This document shows positions 33,856 to 43,320 of a stretch of DNA of 64,000 nucleotides, in pieces; the stretch's first letter is position 1, and the number at the start of each line of letters is the position of its first letter. The stretch lies in NCBI GenBank assembly GCA_001464955.1, contig LNEM01000030.1:744001-808000 (forward strand). The letters run 5' to 3'. The notes under the pieces are model-generated. The model was not told the DNA's origin. It searched no databases and saw nothing but the letters and a program-made list of their open reading frames with translations. Source of the DNA: Rhizobiales bacterium Ga0077537. Its GTDB lineage: Bacteria > Pseudomonadota > Alphaproteobacteria > Rhizobiales > Hyphomicrobiaceae. Position numbers and translations under genes: made by a program.

Positions 33856-34734
33856 ATGAGCCGGGATTCGGAACTGCGACTGAAGGACGGGCGTACGATC
33901 GGTTGGCGCGAGTTCGGCGCGGCGGACGGCCGCCCGGTGCTCGCCTTTCACGGCGCCCCGGCCTCCCGCTTGATGTACGAGCCCGCCGCCCGGTCGGCGC
34001 AAGCGCGCGGCCTCCGTCTTATCGCACCGGACCGCCCGGGCTATGGCCTCTCGTCGCCGCACCCGGATCGCACCCTCGCCACCTTCGCCGAGGACGTCGC
34101 AGCCGTGCTCGATCATCTGGCGATCGACACCGCACCGATCCTCGCCATTTCGGGTGGATGTCCCTACGCGGTGGTGACGTCGGTCGCCTTGGGGCCGCGC
34201 ATTTCCGCACTGGCGCTGGTCTCGCCGCTGGGCGAGATCGCAAGTCCGGCCGCCGGCCGCATCCTCTCGTGGCCGCAGCGCGCGTTTTTCCGGCGGTTGC
34301 CGCGTCGCCCGGCGCTGCTTCGCCGGCTTGCGGCAGCCGCGCGTACGGGGTTCATGCTGTCGCCTGGGGCATCCCACACGGTTTTCAAGGCCGGACTGAC
34401 GCCGCCCGATCGCGCCGTGCTCGCCACTGCCGAAGCCCGCGCCGTGGTGATTGCCATGACGGCGGAGGCCCTGCGCTCGGGTGTCGATGGCGCCGTCTCT
34501 GATCTGGACCTCTATTCCCGGCCCTGGCCTCTGGCGCCGGAGGCGGTCACCTGTCCGACATCACTTTGGCAAGGCACCTCGGACGCCATCGTCCCGGCCG
34601 GCCTCGCCTTCGATCTGGCCACCCGCATTCCCGGATGCCTGTCGCATGAGCTTCCCGGCCACGGCCATTTCTGGGTGCTGGAGCACATCGACGAGGTTCT
34701 CGCCGATCTCGCCCGTCTCGCGGGCTACGGCTAG
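33856..34734 (+). CDS. Alpha/beta fold hydrolase
   Basis: A 292-residue alpha/beta hydrolase. The oxyanion segment F-H-G-A-P-A-S-R precedes a nucleophile elbow A-I-S-G-G-C-P-Y, with the serine in a G-x-S-x-G-like loop whose first glycine is alanine. The acid (D-A-I-V-P) and base histidine (G-H-G-H-F) follow in the expected places. The reaction and substrate are unknown. It begins 40 bp after the methyltransferase gene. Its TAG stop shares the four bases CTAG with the stop of the convergent phosphatase gene. Confidence 0.88.
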   Translation: MSRDSELRLKDGRTIGWREFGAADGRPVLAFHGAPASRLMYEPAARSAQARGLRLIAPDRPGYGLSSPHPDRTLATFAEDVAAVLDHLAIDTAPILAISGGCPYAVVTSVALGPRISALALVSPLGEIASPAAGRILSWPQRAFFRRLPRRPALLRRLAAAARTGFMLSPGASHTVFKAGLTPPDRAVLATAEARAVVIAMTAEALRSGVDGAVSDLDLYSRPWPLAPEAVTCPTSLWQGTSDAIVPAGLAFDLATRIPGCLSHELPGHGHFWVLEHIDEVLADLARLAGYG

Positions 34735-35186
34735 ACTGTCGGTCCGCCCGACAGGTTGAACCGCTCCTTGATGCGCTTCAGGAGCCGGTCCCGGACGGCG
34801 CGATAGCTCTCGAGGATCTGCTCGCGGCTCCCCTGTCCGACCATCAGCGAGGCATCGAACGTCGGCCAGTACTCGACGTCGACGGCCATGGTGCGCGTCA
34901 GTTCGAGCGCCTGATGATGCGCTTCCGGCGACAGCGTGATGATCAGGTCGAACGTCGTGTCGTTGAGATCGGCGAGCGTGTGCGGCCTGTGCCCGGAGAG
35001 GTCGATGCCGAATTCGTCCATGGCGGCGAGCACGAAGCCGTCCACCTCGCCAGCTCGGACGCCGGCAGACTCGACATACACCTTTCGTCCCGCGAGATGC
35101 CGCAGAATGGCGGCCGCCATGGGCGAGCGCACGGCATTCATGGTGCATGCGAACAGCACCGAGCCAGGCAGCCCGCCCTCGCGCAT
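34731..35186 (-). CDS. Low-molecular-weight protein-tyrosine-phosphatase family protein
   Basis: A 151-residue phosphatase of the low-molecular-weight PTP/arsenate reductase fold. The P-loop C-T-M-N-A-V-R-S-P gives the C-x5-R signature near residue 14. The region corresponding to the general-acid D-P loop reads Y-W-P-T-F-D-A-S, so the usual proline is alanine. It is the last gene of the murA-hisD cluster, a place where this phosphatase is widely conserved in Hyphomicrobiales. Its substrate is not known. It starts 5 bp after the UPF0262 stop. Confidence 0.9.
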   Translation of the reverse strand: MREGGLPGSVLFACTMNAVRSPMAAAILRHLAGRKVYVESAGVRAGEVDGFVLAAMDEFGIDLSGHRPHTLADLNDTTFDLIITLSPEAHHQALELTRTMAVDVEYWPTFDASLMVGQGSREQILESYRAVRDRLLKRIKERFNLSGGPTV

Positions 35187-35191
35187 GTGGC

Positions 35192-35728
35192 CTATCCCTT
35201 CCAGTGCAGCGCGCAGATGAGCGTGAACAGCCGTCGTGCCGTGTCGTGATCGACGTCCACTTTCCCTTTCAGGCGCTCCACCAGCACCCGGCTGCCTTCA
35301 TCGTGCAGCCCGCGCCGTCCCATGTCGATGGCCTGGATCTTCGACGGCGGCGCACTCCGGATCGCCTGGTAGTAGCTTTCGCAGATGAGGAAGTAGTCCT
35401 TGATGATCCGGCGAAACGGCGTCAGCGACAGAAGATGCGTGAGCGGCGGTCCGCCGGCTTCGGGCGAGATGTGCAGCACCAGCCGGTCCTCGACGAGGCC
35501 GAGCTTCAGCGCGTAGGGCCCGTCGTTCCGGCCTTCGACGGCGAAGTGGTTGCCGTCGAGGATGTCATAGATGGCGACCTCCCGCTCATGCTCCGTATTG
35601 GGATTGGAGCGCCGGATCGAGGCCGGATCGAAGGTGATGGCCGAAAGCTTGTTGCGCTCGGCCGAGGGTGTGGGAGCCGTCGGCTCGCCACCGTCCGGCG
35701 CGCGCGATGGGTCCGCCTCGTCGCTCAT
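35192..35728 (-). CDS. UPF0262 family protein
   Basis: A 178-residue protein of the alphaproteobacterial UPF0262 family; function unknown. Recognisable blocks are [13 protein letters not shown]-x-[17 protein letters not shown]-x-A-I-R, and [12 protein letters not shown]. The first 28 residues are an acidic, proline-rich extension absent from the core. Its ATG overlaps the hisD stop (ATGA), so it is translationally coupled to hisD. A conserved partner of hisD in this group; a regulatory role has not been shown. Confidence 0.95.
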   Translation of the reverse strand: MSDEADPSRAPDGGEPTAPTPSAERNKLSAITFDPASIRRSNPNTEHEREVAIYDILDGNHFAVEGRNDGPYALKLGLVEDRLVLHISPEAGGPPLTHLLSLTPFRRIIKDYFLICESYYQAIRSAPPSKIQAIDMGRRGLHDEGSRVLVERLKGKVDVDHDTARRLFTLICALHWKG

Positions 35729-37044
35729 GGAGCCTCTCGCTTCAGTTGCAGGGCGGCGATCCGGAGTTCCACCGACGCCCGGTGCGCCTCGAGGCCTTCG
35801 GCGCGCGCGAGCGTCATCGCGGCCGGTCCGAGGCTCTCGAGCGCGGCCCGGTCGAGACGGAGGAGCGAGGTCCTCTTCATGAAATCGAGGACGCCGAGGC
35901 CCGACGAGAACCGCGCGCTCCGGGCCGTCGGGAGCACGTGGTTCGATCCACCGACATAGTCGCCGATCACCTCCGGCGTCAGATTGCCGAGAAAGATCGC
36001 GCCGGCATTTCGGATGCGCGCTGCGAGCGCGTCGGGGTCCCGCGTCGCGATCTCGAGATGCTCGGCCGCGAGACGGTCGGCCAGCGCCGGAGCCTCGTCG
36101 AGCGACCGGAGCACGATTGTCGCGCCGAACGTCTTCCAGCTCTCACCCGCGATCTGGGCCTTGGGCAGCTGGGCGAGCTGCCGCATGACGGCCGCCTCGA
36201 CCGCGTCGGCGAACGTCGCGTCGTCCGTCATGAGGATCGACTGCGCCGCCGTGTCGTGTTCGGCCTGGGCAAGGAGGTCGGCTGCGATCCATTCCGGGTC
36301 GTTGTCCGCGTCGGCGATCACGAGCACCTCGGACGGCCCCGCGATGGAATCGATCCCGACCTGTCCAAACACGCGCCGCTTGGCTGCCGCTACGTAGGCG
36401 TTGCCCGGCCCGACGATCTTGGCGACCGGCTTGATCGTCTCGGTGCCGTAGGCGAGTGCCGCGATCGCCTGCGCCCCGCCGACCCGATACACCTCGTCCA
36501 CGCCGGCAAGACGGGCCGCAGCCAGCACCAGCGGGTTGAGCACGCCACCGGGCGCCGGCACCACCATCACGACACGCTCGACGCCCGCCACCTTGGCCGG
36601 GACCGCGTTCATGAGGACCGAGCTGGGGTAGGACGCGAGCCCCCCCGGCACGTAGAGACCGACCGACTCGACCGCCGTCCATCGTGTGCCGAGTTCCGCG
36701 CCCACGCTGTCGCGGTAGCGGACTTCCGGCTCGGGCTTCTGGCGCTGGTGTGCAGCGAGAATCCGGTCCCGCGCCAGCCCGAGCGCCGCGAGCACGGCCG
36801 GATCGCACGCGGCCGTCGCCGCGTCCAACTCGCTCTCGGTGACCCGGAGGCCGATCCGGCCGAGGTCGGTGCGATCGAATTTCTGGCTGAACTCGGCCAA
36901 AGCCGCATCGCCTCGCGCCCTGACGTCGGCGATGATCCGTGCGACGGCGGCTTCGACGTCTTCCGAGACCTCCCGTTTGGTGCCGAGGAAGTCCCGGAAC
37001 CGGCTTTCGAAATCGGCGGCGGACGTCTGTAGTCGGATCGGCAT
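35725..37044 (-). CDS. hisD: Histidinol dehydrogenase
   Basis: Histidinol dehydrogenase, 439 residues, zinc-dependent, performs the last two steps of histidine synthesis (histidinol to histidine with two NAD). Family signatures visible are the [17 protein letters not shown] segment, G-P-G-N-x-Y-V-A-A-A-K-R, G-P-S-E-V-L-V-I-A, and the catalytic A-E-H-L-E-I stretch. Length agrees with the usual 430. It starts 67 bp after the DUF2948 gene and overlaps UPF0262. The other his genes are not in this window. Confidence 0.97.
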   Translation of the reverse strand: MPIRLQTSAADFESRFRDFLGTKREVSEDVEAAVARIIADVRARGDAALAEFSQKFDRTDLGRIGLRVTESELDAATAACDPAVLAALGLARDRILAAHQRQKPEPEVRYRDSVGAELGTRWTAVESVGLYVPGGLASYPSSVLMNAVPAKVAGVERVVMVVPAPGGVLNPLVLAAARLAGVDEVYRVGGAQAIAALAYGTETIKPVAKIVGPGNAYVAAAKRRVFGQVGIDSIAGPSEVLVIADADNDPEWIAADLLAQAEHDTAAQSILMTDDATFADAVEAAVMRQLAQLPKAQIAGESWKTFGATIVLRSLDEAPALADRLAAEHLEIATRDPDALAARIRNAGAIFLGNLTPEVIGDYVGGSNHVLPTARSARFSSGLGVLDFMKRTSLLRLDRAALESLGPAAMTLARAEGLEAHRASVELRIAALQLKREAP

Positions 37045-37111
37045 GGTGTCGACGCGCGAGGCGCGCTCCCAGGTGGTCGGTTTGGCGCGCGGGCGTGGCG
37101 TCGCCTGTCGG

Positions 37112-37570
37112 TCAGTCGGTTTCGTCGATGGGATGCTGGGGTTTCGACTTTGCCGCCCAGGCGGGCCCGAGGTCCTTCAGCTCGGCTTCCAGGCATTCGA
37201 CATCGAGCTGCAAGGCCGCCTGCCCCGCGAATGTGAGCGTCACCGTGCCGGCGGGATCGTCGACCCCGTGGGGCTGGAAATCGATGTTGAGCAAGACCAG
37301 CACCTGGCCCTTGTCCGCCGTGTTGATCCCCGACGAACGTACTTTCAGCACGCGCTCGAACCTGAGGCCGCACCGAAAGCGCGTCAGGTCGTCGTTCGCA
37401 GGCTCGCCCTTCATGGCGCCGGCCCAGTCGAACCGGTTCAGCACCGCCGCGAAACGCTTCTGGCGGGTCAGATAGGCCATGTCCCCGGAGCGCAGGATGG
37501 CATCCTGCAGGTGCGCAGATACCACGTTCAGGTCCTCGGCATCGAAGACGATCAGCTTCAGGAGGGACAT
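37112..37570 (-). CDS. DUF2948 family protein
   Basis: A 152-residue protein of DUF2948, found in alphaproteobacteria beside hisD and murA. Characteristic parts are the start M-S-L-L-K-L-I-V-F-D-A-E-D-L, the central R-F-x-x-V-L-N-R-F-D-W segment and the R-F-R-C-G-L-R-F-E-R-V stretch. The function is unknown. The ATG at 37570 has CTCCTGAA-type sequence after it and a well-conserved beginning; 32 extra upstream codons in frame are rejected. It lies between the DMT transporter and hisD. Confidence 0.92.
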   Translation of the reverse strand: MSLLKLIVFDAEDLNVVSAHLQDAILRSGDMAYLTRQKRFAAVLNRFDWAGAMKGEPANDDLTRFRCGLRFERVLKVRSSGINTADKGQVLVLLNIDFQPHGVDDPAGTVTLTFAGQAALQLDVECLEAELKDLGPAWAAKSKPQHPIDETD

Positions 37571-37688
37571 TTCTCTCGCATCCCGGCAGCCGCCAGAGGC
37601 CGCGCACCGTCGGTTCCAGGGTTGTTCTCGGTCACAGATATAGTCGCCGCCCCGCGCACGCAACATGCGGCGGCTTGCGTCGGCCGGC

Positions 37689-38603
37689 TCAGCGCCCCCG
37701 CGCGGCCAGCCAGACCCCGCCGAGGATCAGCGCGAACCCGGCCAGATGATAGCCCGCGATCTCCTCGCCGAGCACGGCCCCGGCAACCAGCGCACTGAAG
37801 ATCGGGATCAGGTGTAGGAACACGCCGGCCCGGCCGGAGCCGAGCAGCTCCACCCCCCGGCTCCAGGTGGCGTAGGCGAGAAGGCTCGGAAACAGGGCGA
37901 CGAACGCCAGGGCCGCCACGGCCTTGGGCGTCAGGACGAGAACCGTCCCGGAGGCGTGCTCCAGCCACCACGCCGGCAGCGTCGCCACGGCCGAGAGCGC
38001 CGCCAGAATGAATGTGAACGACATCCAGTGCATCGGCCCGCGCTTGCGCAGCGACGCCGAATAGATCGCCCACAAGCCCATGTTGAACAGGATGACGAGG
38101 TCGCCCTTGTTGAAGGACAAGCGTCCCAGCGTCTCGAGCGACCCCTTGCTGATGATGGCGATGACGCCCGCGAGGGAGGTTGCGATGCCGAGCGCCTGCA
38201 CGGCCCCGACGCGGTCGCGGAACAGCGCCCAGCCGGCCGCGATGATGAACACCGGCGCCACCGAGTTCAGCACCGAGACGTTCAGCGCCGTCGTGTAGGT
38301 GAGCCCCACGTACTGCAGCGTGCCGAAGATCGCGCCGCCGACCAGCGACAGCGTGACGATCGTCGGCCACGTCCGCTGGATCTGCGGCCAGTCACGACGA
38401 AGATGCGGCAGGGCGAATGGCGCCAGCAGCAGCGCCGGGATGATCCATCGGATCGATCCGGTCGCGATCGGCGGCACCTCGCCCGAGATCGCCCGCCCGA
38501 CGATGTGATTGCCGGACCAGCACAACGCTGAAAACGCAGCACATAGCGCGCCGATGAGCGTGCTGCTGCGGCGCGTCGGTGGGACCGGCGGTTGTGACGT
38601 CAA
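37689..38603 (-). CDS. DMT (EamA) family transporter
   Basis: A 304-residue drug/metabolite transporter with about ten hydrophobic helices in two EamA repeats. Typical pieces are C-W-S-G-N-H-I-V-G-R-A at the first helix, and N-S-V-A-P-V-F-I-I-A-A-G-W-A-L at the end of the first repeat. Such proteins export or import small metabolites; the cargo is not predictable. It starts only 12 bp after murA, so it is in the murA operon. This gene is not part of the usual murA-DUF2948-hisD order and looks inserted. Confidence 0.92.
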   Translation of the reverse strand: MTSQPPVPPTRRSSTLIGALCAAFSALCWSGNHIVGRAISGEVPPIATGSIRWIIPALLLAPFALPHLRRDWPQIQRTWPTIVTLSLVGGAIFGTLQYVGLTYTTALNVSVLNSVAPVFIIAAGWALFRDRVGAVQALGIATSLAGVIAIISKGSLETLGRLSFNKGDLVILFNMGLWAIYSASLRKRGPMHWMSFTFILAALSAVATLPAWWLEHASGTVLVLTPKAVAALAFVALFPSLLAYATWSRGVELLGSGRAGVFLHLIPIFSALVAGAVLGEEIAGYHLAGFALILGGVWLAARGR

Positions 38604-38615
38604 GCGATCCTGTCC

Positions 38616-39911
38616 TCAGCCCGCCGAGATGCGTTCGATCCGGGCCCCGCACCGGGAGAGCTTCTCCTCGAGCCGCTCGAAGCCGCGATCCAGGTGATAC
38701 ACACGATTGACGGTCGTCTCGCCGTCCGCGACCAGCCCCGCGATGACGAGCGACACCGAGGCGCGCAGGTCCGTTGCCATGACGGGCGCGCCCTTCAGGT
38801 GCTTGACGCCGCGGATGGTCGCCGTATCGCCGTGCAACTGGATGTCGGCGCCGAGTCGCGCCAGCTCCTGCACGTGCATGAACCGGTTCTCGAAGATCGT
38901 CTCGCGGATGACGCTCGTGCCGCGCGCCGTCGCCATCAGCGCCATGAGCTGGGCCTGAAGGTCGGTCGGAAATCCCGGGAAAGGCTGCGTCTCGATCGTG
39001 ATCGGATCGACCCCCGACCCGTTGCGCCGGACCCGGATGCCGTCGGCCTCCTGGGTGACCACCGCTCCGGTTTGTTCGAGGGCCGCGAGCGCCGTCTCGA
39101 GCAGGCCCGCCCGTGCCCCTTCGAGCAGCACGTTGCCACCTGTCGCGGCAACGGCGAAGGCGAACGTTCCCGTTTCGATCCGGTCGGGAAGCACGGTGTG
39201 CACCGCGCCCTCGAGACTGTCGCGCCCCTGGATACGCAGCGTCGAGGTGCCGATGCCCTCGATGTGCGCGCCCATCTTGACGAGGCAGTTCGCGACGTCC
39301 CCGATCTCGGGCTCCCGCGCGGCGTTCTCGATCACGGTCTCGCCCTTGGCGAGCGCCGCCGCGAGCAGCACGTTGTGCGTCGCGCCGACCGACACCTTGG
39401 GGAACACCACGCGTCCGCCCCTGAGCCTGCCATGCGCGGCCTTGGCGACGACATAGCCGCCGTCGATGTCGATCTCGGCCCCGAGCGCCTTGAGTCCGGT
39501 GAGGTGCAGGTCGACGGGCCGCGTCCCGATCGCACACCCGCCGGGCAGTGACACGCGGGCCTGCCCCATGCGGGCGAGAATGGGGCCGAGCACCCAGAAG
39601 CTGGCCCGCATCCGCGACACCATCTCGTAAGGCGCTGTCGTATCGACGATATCTCGCGCCGTCAGGTGGAACGTCTCGCCGAGATGCGGCGTCGGGCTGG
39701 CCCGCTTGCCCTCGATGGAGTGGTCGACACCGTGATTGCGCAGGATGCGCGCGAGCAGATTGACGTCGGCGAGGTTCGGCACGTTCTTGAGCGTCAGGCG
39801 GTCGCCGGTCAGCAGGCTCGCGATCATGAGCGGGAGCGCCGCGTTCTTGGCCCCCGAGATCGGAATCACACCCTCGAGCTTGTGCCCGCCCACGATCTTG
39901 ATCCGGTCCAT
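38616..39911 (-). CDS. murA: UDP-N-acetylglucosamine 1-carboxyvinyltransferase
   Basis: MurA transfers enolpyruvate from PEP to UDP-GlcNAc, the first committed step of peptidoglycan synthesis, in the cytoplasm. The 431-residue protein has K22 (G-A-K-N-A-A-L) and the catalytic, fosfomycin-targeted cysteine C126 in L-P-G-G-C-A-I-G. The presence of this cysteine predicts a fosfomycin-binding enzyme. The ATG at 39911 follows a GGAGAAGAGC site and matches the usual family start. It is the first gene of the cluster running toward the phosphatase gene. Confidence 0.97.
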   Translation of the reverse strand: MDRIKIVGGHKLEGVIPISGAKNAALPLMIASLLTGDRLTLKNVPNLADVNLLARILRNHGVDHSIEGKRASPTPHLGETFHLTARDIVDTTAPYEMVSRMRASFWVLGPILARMGQARVSLPGGCAIGTRPVDLHLTGLKALGAEIDIDGGYVVAKAAHGRLRGGRVVFPKVSVGATHNVLLAAALAKGETVIENAAREPEIGDVANCLVKMGAHIEGIGTSTLRIQGRDSLEGAVHTVLPDRIETGTFAFAVAATGGNVLLEGARAGLLETALAALEQTGAVVTQEADGIRVRRNGSGVDPITIETQPFPGFPTDLQAQLMALMATARGTSVIRETIFENRFMHVQELARLGADIQLHGDTATIRGVKHLKGAPVMATDLRASVSLVIAGLVADGETTVNRVYHLDRGFERLEEKLSRCGARIERISAG

Positions 39912-40097
39912 CTGCTCTTCTCCATGCGCCGGTGCGCTCGGCCTCGCCCGATCGCGCCGCCACGCGACGTGGGGCGAATCGGCAGCGCCCATTTCAGAGT
40001 TGCTGTCGCAAATCGGCGCGCCCTCGACAATACCGACGACGCATCTGCCGCAGTGCAGCGCCCGTCTGTGGCCGATCCGTGTCGGTCGCTGGAGGGT

Positions 40098-40286
40098 TCA
40101 GGTTCCGTCGTCGTCGCGGCCGTCGTGACTCGGGGCGTCGTCTGCTATGCGGGCTTCGCGAGCCAGGGCGCGGGCGCGCGCCTTCCGCCGGGCCAGATTG
40201 CTCCGCAGTTCCGCCGCGAGCCGCTCGGCCCGTGCCTCGGCGGGCTTGATGCTGCCTTTCGGCCTGTCGTCATTGCGGCCTGCCAT
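40098..40286 (-). CDS. Small conserved basic protein upstream of murA
   Basis: A 62-residue, strongly charged protein: an N-terminal polar segment, then a helical block rich in Ala, Arg and Glu (A-R-A-E-R-L-A-A-E-L-R-S-N-L-A-R-R-K-A-R-A) and an acidic tail. Similar short proteins with the A-x-R-L-A-x-x-L-R-x-N-L-x-R-R-K pattern sit before murA in related genomes, as far as I recall. The ATG at 40286 has a GGGGATAAG site. Function unknown. It is on the murA strand, 186 bp upstream. Confidence 0.7.
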   Translation of the reverse strand: MAGRNDDRPKGSIKPAEARAERLAAELRSNLARRKARARALAREARIADDAPSHDGRDDDGT

Positions 40287-40413
40287 GAACTTATCCCCGA
40301 AGCACTGGGTAGATGCATGCTGCGGAGCGTGCATCGACGGCGAGTAGACTGGCTTAGCCATCCGGCTTCCGCTAGCACCTCGTCTGGAACGAGCGACCGC
40401 CCCTGGAGATGTG

Positions 40414-41355
40414 ATGATTGCCGAAGGCCAGACCGAGCGAGCCGGAGCGCCGAACGACAGGAACGGATCGATCGCTCTGGTCGCCATCGCGAGCATCGTC
40501 GTCGCCCTGGCGGCCATGGCGATCAAGTTCGTGGCCTACTGGGTAACGGGCAGCGTCGCGCTCTATTCTGACGCGCTGGAAGGCATCGTCAATGTCGTGA
40601 CGGGCGTCATTGCGCTCGTCGCCGTGCGGGTCAGTGCCCGCCCCGCCGACCGCCGCCATCCCTTCGGTCACCACAAGGCCGAGTATTTCTCTGCCGTCTT
40701 CGAGGGGGCGCTGATCGCCGTTGCGGCGGTCCTGATCCTTCACGAGGCCTGGAACGCCATTCAATCCCCTCGCATGCTCGCAGCACCGCTCCTGGGCCTG
40801 TCGATCGCCGCCGTGGCGACGTTGTTGAACGCGGTCTGGGCCGTATTCCTCATCCGCTGGGGCGGCCAGAACCGGTCGCCGGCCCTCGTCGCTGACGGGC
40901 ATCACGTGATGACGGACGTGCTGACCAGCGTCGGCGTGATGGCGGGCCTCGTGCTCGCCTACGTGACGGGCTGGCCACTTCTGGACCCCCTGATCGCGGC
41001 GGCCGTCGCCCTCAACATCCTGTGGACCGGCTGGCGGCTGACGAGTTCGTCGCTGTCGAGCCTGATGGATGAGGCCGTCCCGCGTGAGGAACTGGCCAAT
41101 CTGCGCGAAGTGATCAAGGCTGCCGCGCTGGGCAAGGGCGCGATCCAGGTTCACGACCTGCGCACCCGGCGCGCCGGCAGCGTGACCTTCATCGAATTCC
41201 ACCTCGTCGTGCCCGGCAGCATGACGGTGGCGGAGTCGCATGCCATCTGCGATCGCATCGAAGCCGAGATCGAGACCGCAATGCAGGGTGTGGAGGTTCT
41301 GATCCACGTCGAGCCCGAGAACGAGAAGCTGCGCCGCGGTGGCCTGGACCTGTGA
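40414..41355 (+). CDS. Cation diffusion facilitator family transporter
   Basis: A 313-residue metal exporter of the CDF family with six membrane helices and a C-terminal cytoplasmic domain. Helix 2 carries Y-S-D-A-L-E-G-I-V-N and helix 5 H-H-V-M-T-D-V-L-T-S, which supply the metal-binding side chains. Between helices lies the H-P-F-G-H-H-K-A-E-Y-F motif. The replacement of the classic second Asp/His in helix 2 by E/N is a known subtype; the metal may be Mn, Fe, Co or Zn and cannot be fixed by eye. It is divergent from the small gene before murA. Confidence 0.93.
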   Translation: MIAEGQTERAGAPNDRNGSIALVAIASIVVALAAMAIKFVAYWVTGSVALYSDALEGIVNVVTGVIALVAVRVSARPADRRHPFGHHKAEYFSAVFEGALIAVAAVLILHEAWNAIQSPRMLAAPLLGLSIAAVATLLNAVWAVFLIRWGGQNRSPALVADGHHVMTDVLTSVGVMAGLVLAYVTGWPLLDPLIAAAVALNILWTGWRLTSSSLSSLMDEAVPREELANLREVIKAAALGKGAIQVHDLRTRRAGSVTFIEFHLVVPGSMTVAESHAICDRIEAEIETAMQGVEVLIHVEPENEKLRRGGLDL

Positions 41356-41463
41356 CGCCAAGGCGGAGACAGGGTGCCACGCTGGTGCCCCGGCCGCGGC
41401 GGTGTTAGGCAGCACGGGAGATTGCGGGACACCGCGCGCGGCAGGGTGGGATCTGATCTCAGG

Positions 41464-43284
41464 ATGAGTGAAACGCGAGACGACCCCGCTCCGAAAACCG
41501 AGTCACAGGCGGCGTTGCGCCTCGATTCCGCGACGCGCGACCTGCTGTGGCGCGTCCTCGCCGACTGGGTCCGCCCGAAGTGGCGCGAGCTGACCGGCGC
41601 GTTCCTGCTGATGGCGGCCCTCGCCGTCGTCACCGGCTTCTATCCCCGCCTCATCAAGTACGCCTTCGACGTGCTGCCCGAGGGGCGCATGGATCAGATG
41701 TACGTCATTGCCGGTCTGATCGTTCTGGCGACGACCATCCGCGCCGTTCTTCTGTATCTGACGACGGTAACGTCGAGCCGCATCGTGCTGGCGATCACGG
41801 TCGACATGCAGAAGGTGGCGGTCGCTCATCTTCTGAAGGCCGATTTCGCGCGCCTGACGCGGGACGGCCCCGGCGACCTCATCTCCCGCCTGACGAACGA
41901 CGTCGCCCAGATCCAGGTGGCGCTGCAGGCCGGGCTCAACACCGCCGTCCGCGACGGGATGATGATCCTTGCGCTCGTCGTCTACATGGTCTGGAGCGAT
42001 CCGGTCCTGTCGCTCATCGTGCTTGGCGTGTATCCGTTCGCCATCCTGCCGATCGTGACCATCGGCCGGCGCCTGAAACGCGTGGCGCGCGCGACGCAGG
42101 AGGAACTCGCTGACATGCTCTCCCTGTTGGCGGAGAAGCTTGGCGGCGCGCGCCTGATCAAGACCTTCCGCCTCGAGGACTACGCCGCCACCCGCATGAT
42201 CGGCAGCTTCGAGGAGATCCTTCGCCTGCGCATGAAGTCGGTGCGCAACCGGGCCCGCCTCGATCCGATGCTCGAGGCGCTGGGCGGCTTCGCCGTCGCC
42301 GGCGTGATTGCACTCGCCACCTGGCGCATCTCCTCCGGCATCGCGACCATCGGCGACTTCATGGCGTTCATCAGTGCGCTGGTGCTCGCCGCACAGCCGA
42401 CGCGTGGCCTCGGCAATCTCTCGGTGCGCGTGCAGGAAGGCCTCGCCGCCTGCGAGCGCCTTTACGCGATCCTCGACGAGCGCCCGGCCATCGTCGACGC
42501 GCCCTCCGCGAAACCGCTCGAGATTTCGCGCGGCATGATCACCTTCGAGAACGTCGCATTTTCCTACGAGACGGCCACTGCTGTGCCCGCTGTGCGCGAT
42601 TTCTCACTCGTCGTGCCCGGCGGCGCGACAGTCGCCCTCGTCGGCCGTTCGGGGTCCGGCAAGTCCACCGTGATGAACCTCGTCCCGCGCCTGTTCGACG
42701 TCGACGCCGGTCGCATCGCCATCGATGGCCAGGACGTGCGGTCCGTCACCCTGGCGAGCCTGCGTGGCCAGATCGCCATGGTCAGCCAGGACGTGACGCT
42801 GTTTGACGACACCATCCGCGCCAACATCGCGCTGGGCCGGCTCGACGCCTCGGAGGACGATATCGTGGCAGCCGCCAAGGCCGCCAACGCACACGGCTTC
42901 ATCCTCGAGCAGCCGAACGGCTATGACACCGGCATCGGCGACCGCGGCTCGCGCCTGTCGGGCGGCCAGCGCCAGCGCATTGCGCTCGCCCGCGCCATCC
43001 TGAAGGACGCCCCCATCCTGCTGCTCGACGAGGCGACGAGCGCGCTCGACACGGAATCGGAACGCCTCGTCCAGGCGGCGCTGGCGCGCTTCACGAAGGG
43101 CCGCACGACGCTGGTCATCGCCCATCGCCTGTCGACGGTTCAGGGCGCCGATCTGATCTGCGTCATGGAGGACGGCCGCATCGTCGAGACGGGCACCCAC
43201 GTCGAACTTGTCGCGCGCGGCGCCGTCTATGCAAGACTTGCCGTGACCCAGCTGGCGGGCCCCGATCCTCGGAACGCCGTCTGA
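41464..43284 (+). CDS. MsbA-like ABC exporter (fused permease and ATPase)
   Basis: A 606-residue half-transporter: a six-helix membrane domain (about 40-340) and a C-terminal ATPase. The ATPase has Walker A V-G-R-S-G-S-G-K-S-T (K400), signature L-S-G-G-Q (498-502), Walker B I-L-L-L-D-E-A-T and the switch histidine in V-I-A-H-R-L-S. It would act as a homodimer, exporting a lipid, lipid A core or hydrophobic compound. The length and lack of a lipid-A kinase gene nearby leave the cargo open. Start at the ATG at 41464; the next gene begins 36 bp after its stop. Confidence 0.94.
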   Translation: MSETRDDPAPKTESQAALRLDSATRDLLWRVLADWVRPKWRELTGAFLLMAALAVVTGFYPRLIKYAFDVLPEGRMDQMYVIAGLIVLATTIRAVLLYLTTVTSSRIVLAITVDMQKVAVAHLLKADFARLTRDGPGDLISRLTNDVAQIQVALQAGLNTAVRDGMMILALVVYMVWSDPVLSLIVLGVYPFAILPIVTIGRRLKRVARATQEELADMLSLLAEKLGGARLIKTFRLEDYAATRMIGSFEEILRLRMKSVRNRARLDPMLEALGGFAVAGVIALATWRISSGIATIGDFMAFISALVLAAQPTRGLGNLSVRVQEGLAACERLYAILDERPAIVDAPSAKPLEISRGMITFENVAFSYETATAVPAVRDFSLVVPGGATVALVGRSGSGKSTVMNLVPRLFDVDAGRIAIDGQDVRSVTLASLRGQIAMVSQDVTLFDDTIRANIALGRLDASEDDIVAAAKAANAHGFILEQPNGYDTGIGDRGSRLSGGQRQRIALARAILKDAPILLLDEATSALDTESERLVQAALARFTKGRTTLVIAHRLSTVQGADLICVMEDGRIVETGTHVELVARGAVYARLAVTQLAGPDPRNAV

Positions 43285-43320
43285 AGGTTGATCCGCGGGC
43301 ATCCCGCGTCGGGGAGCGGC

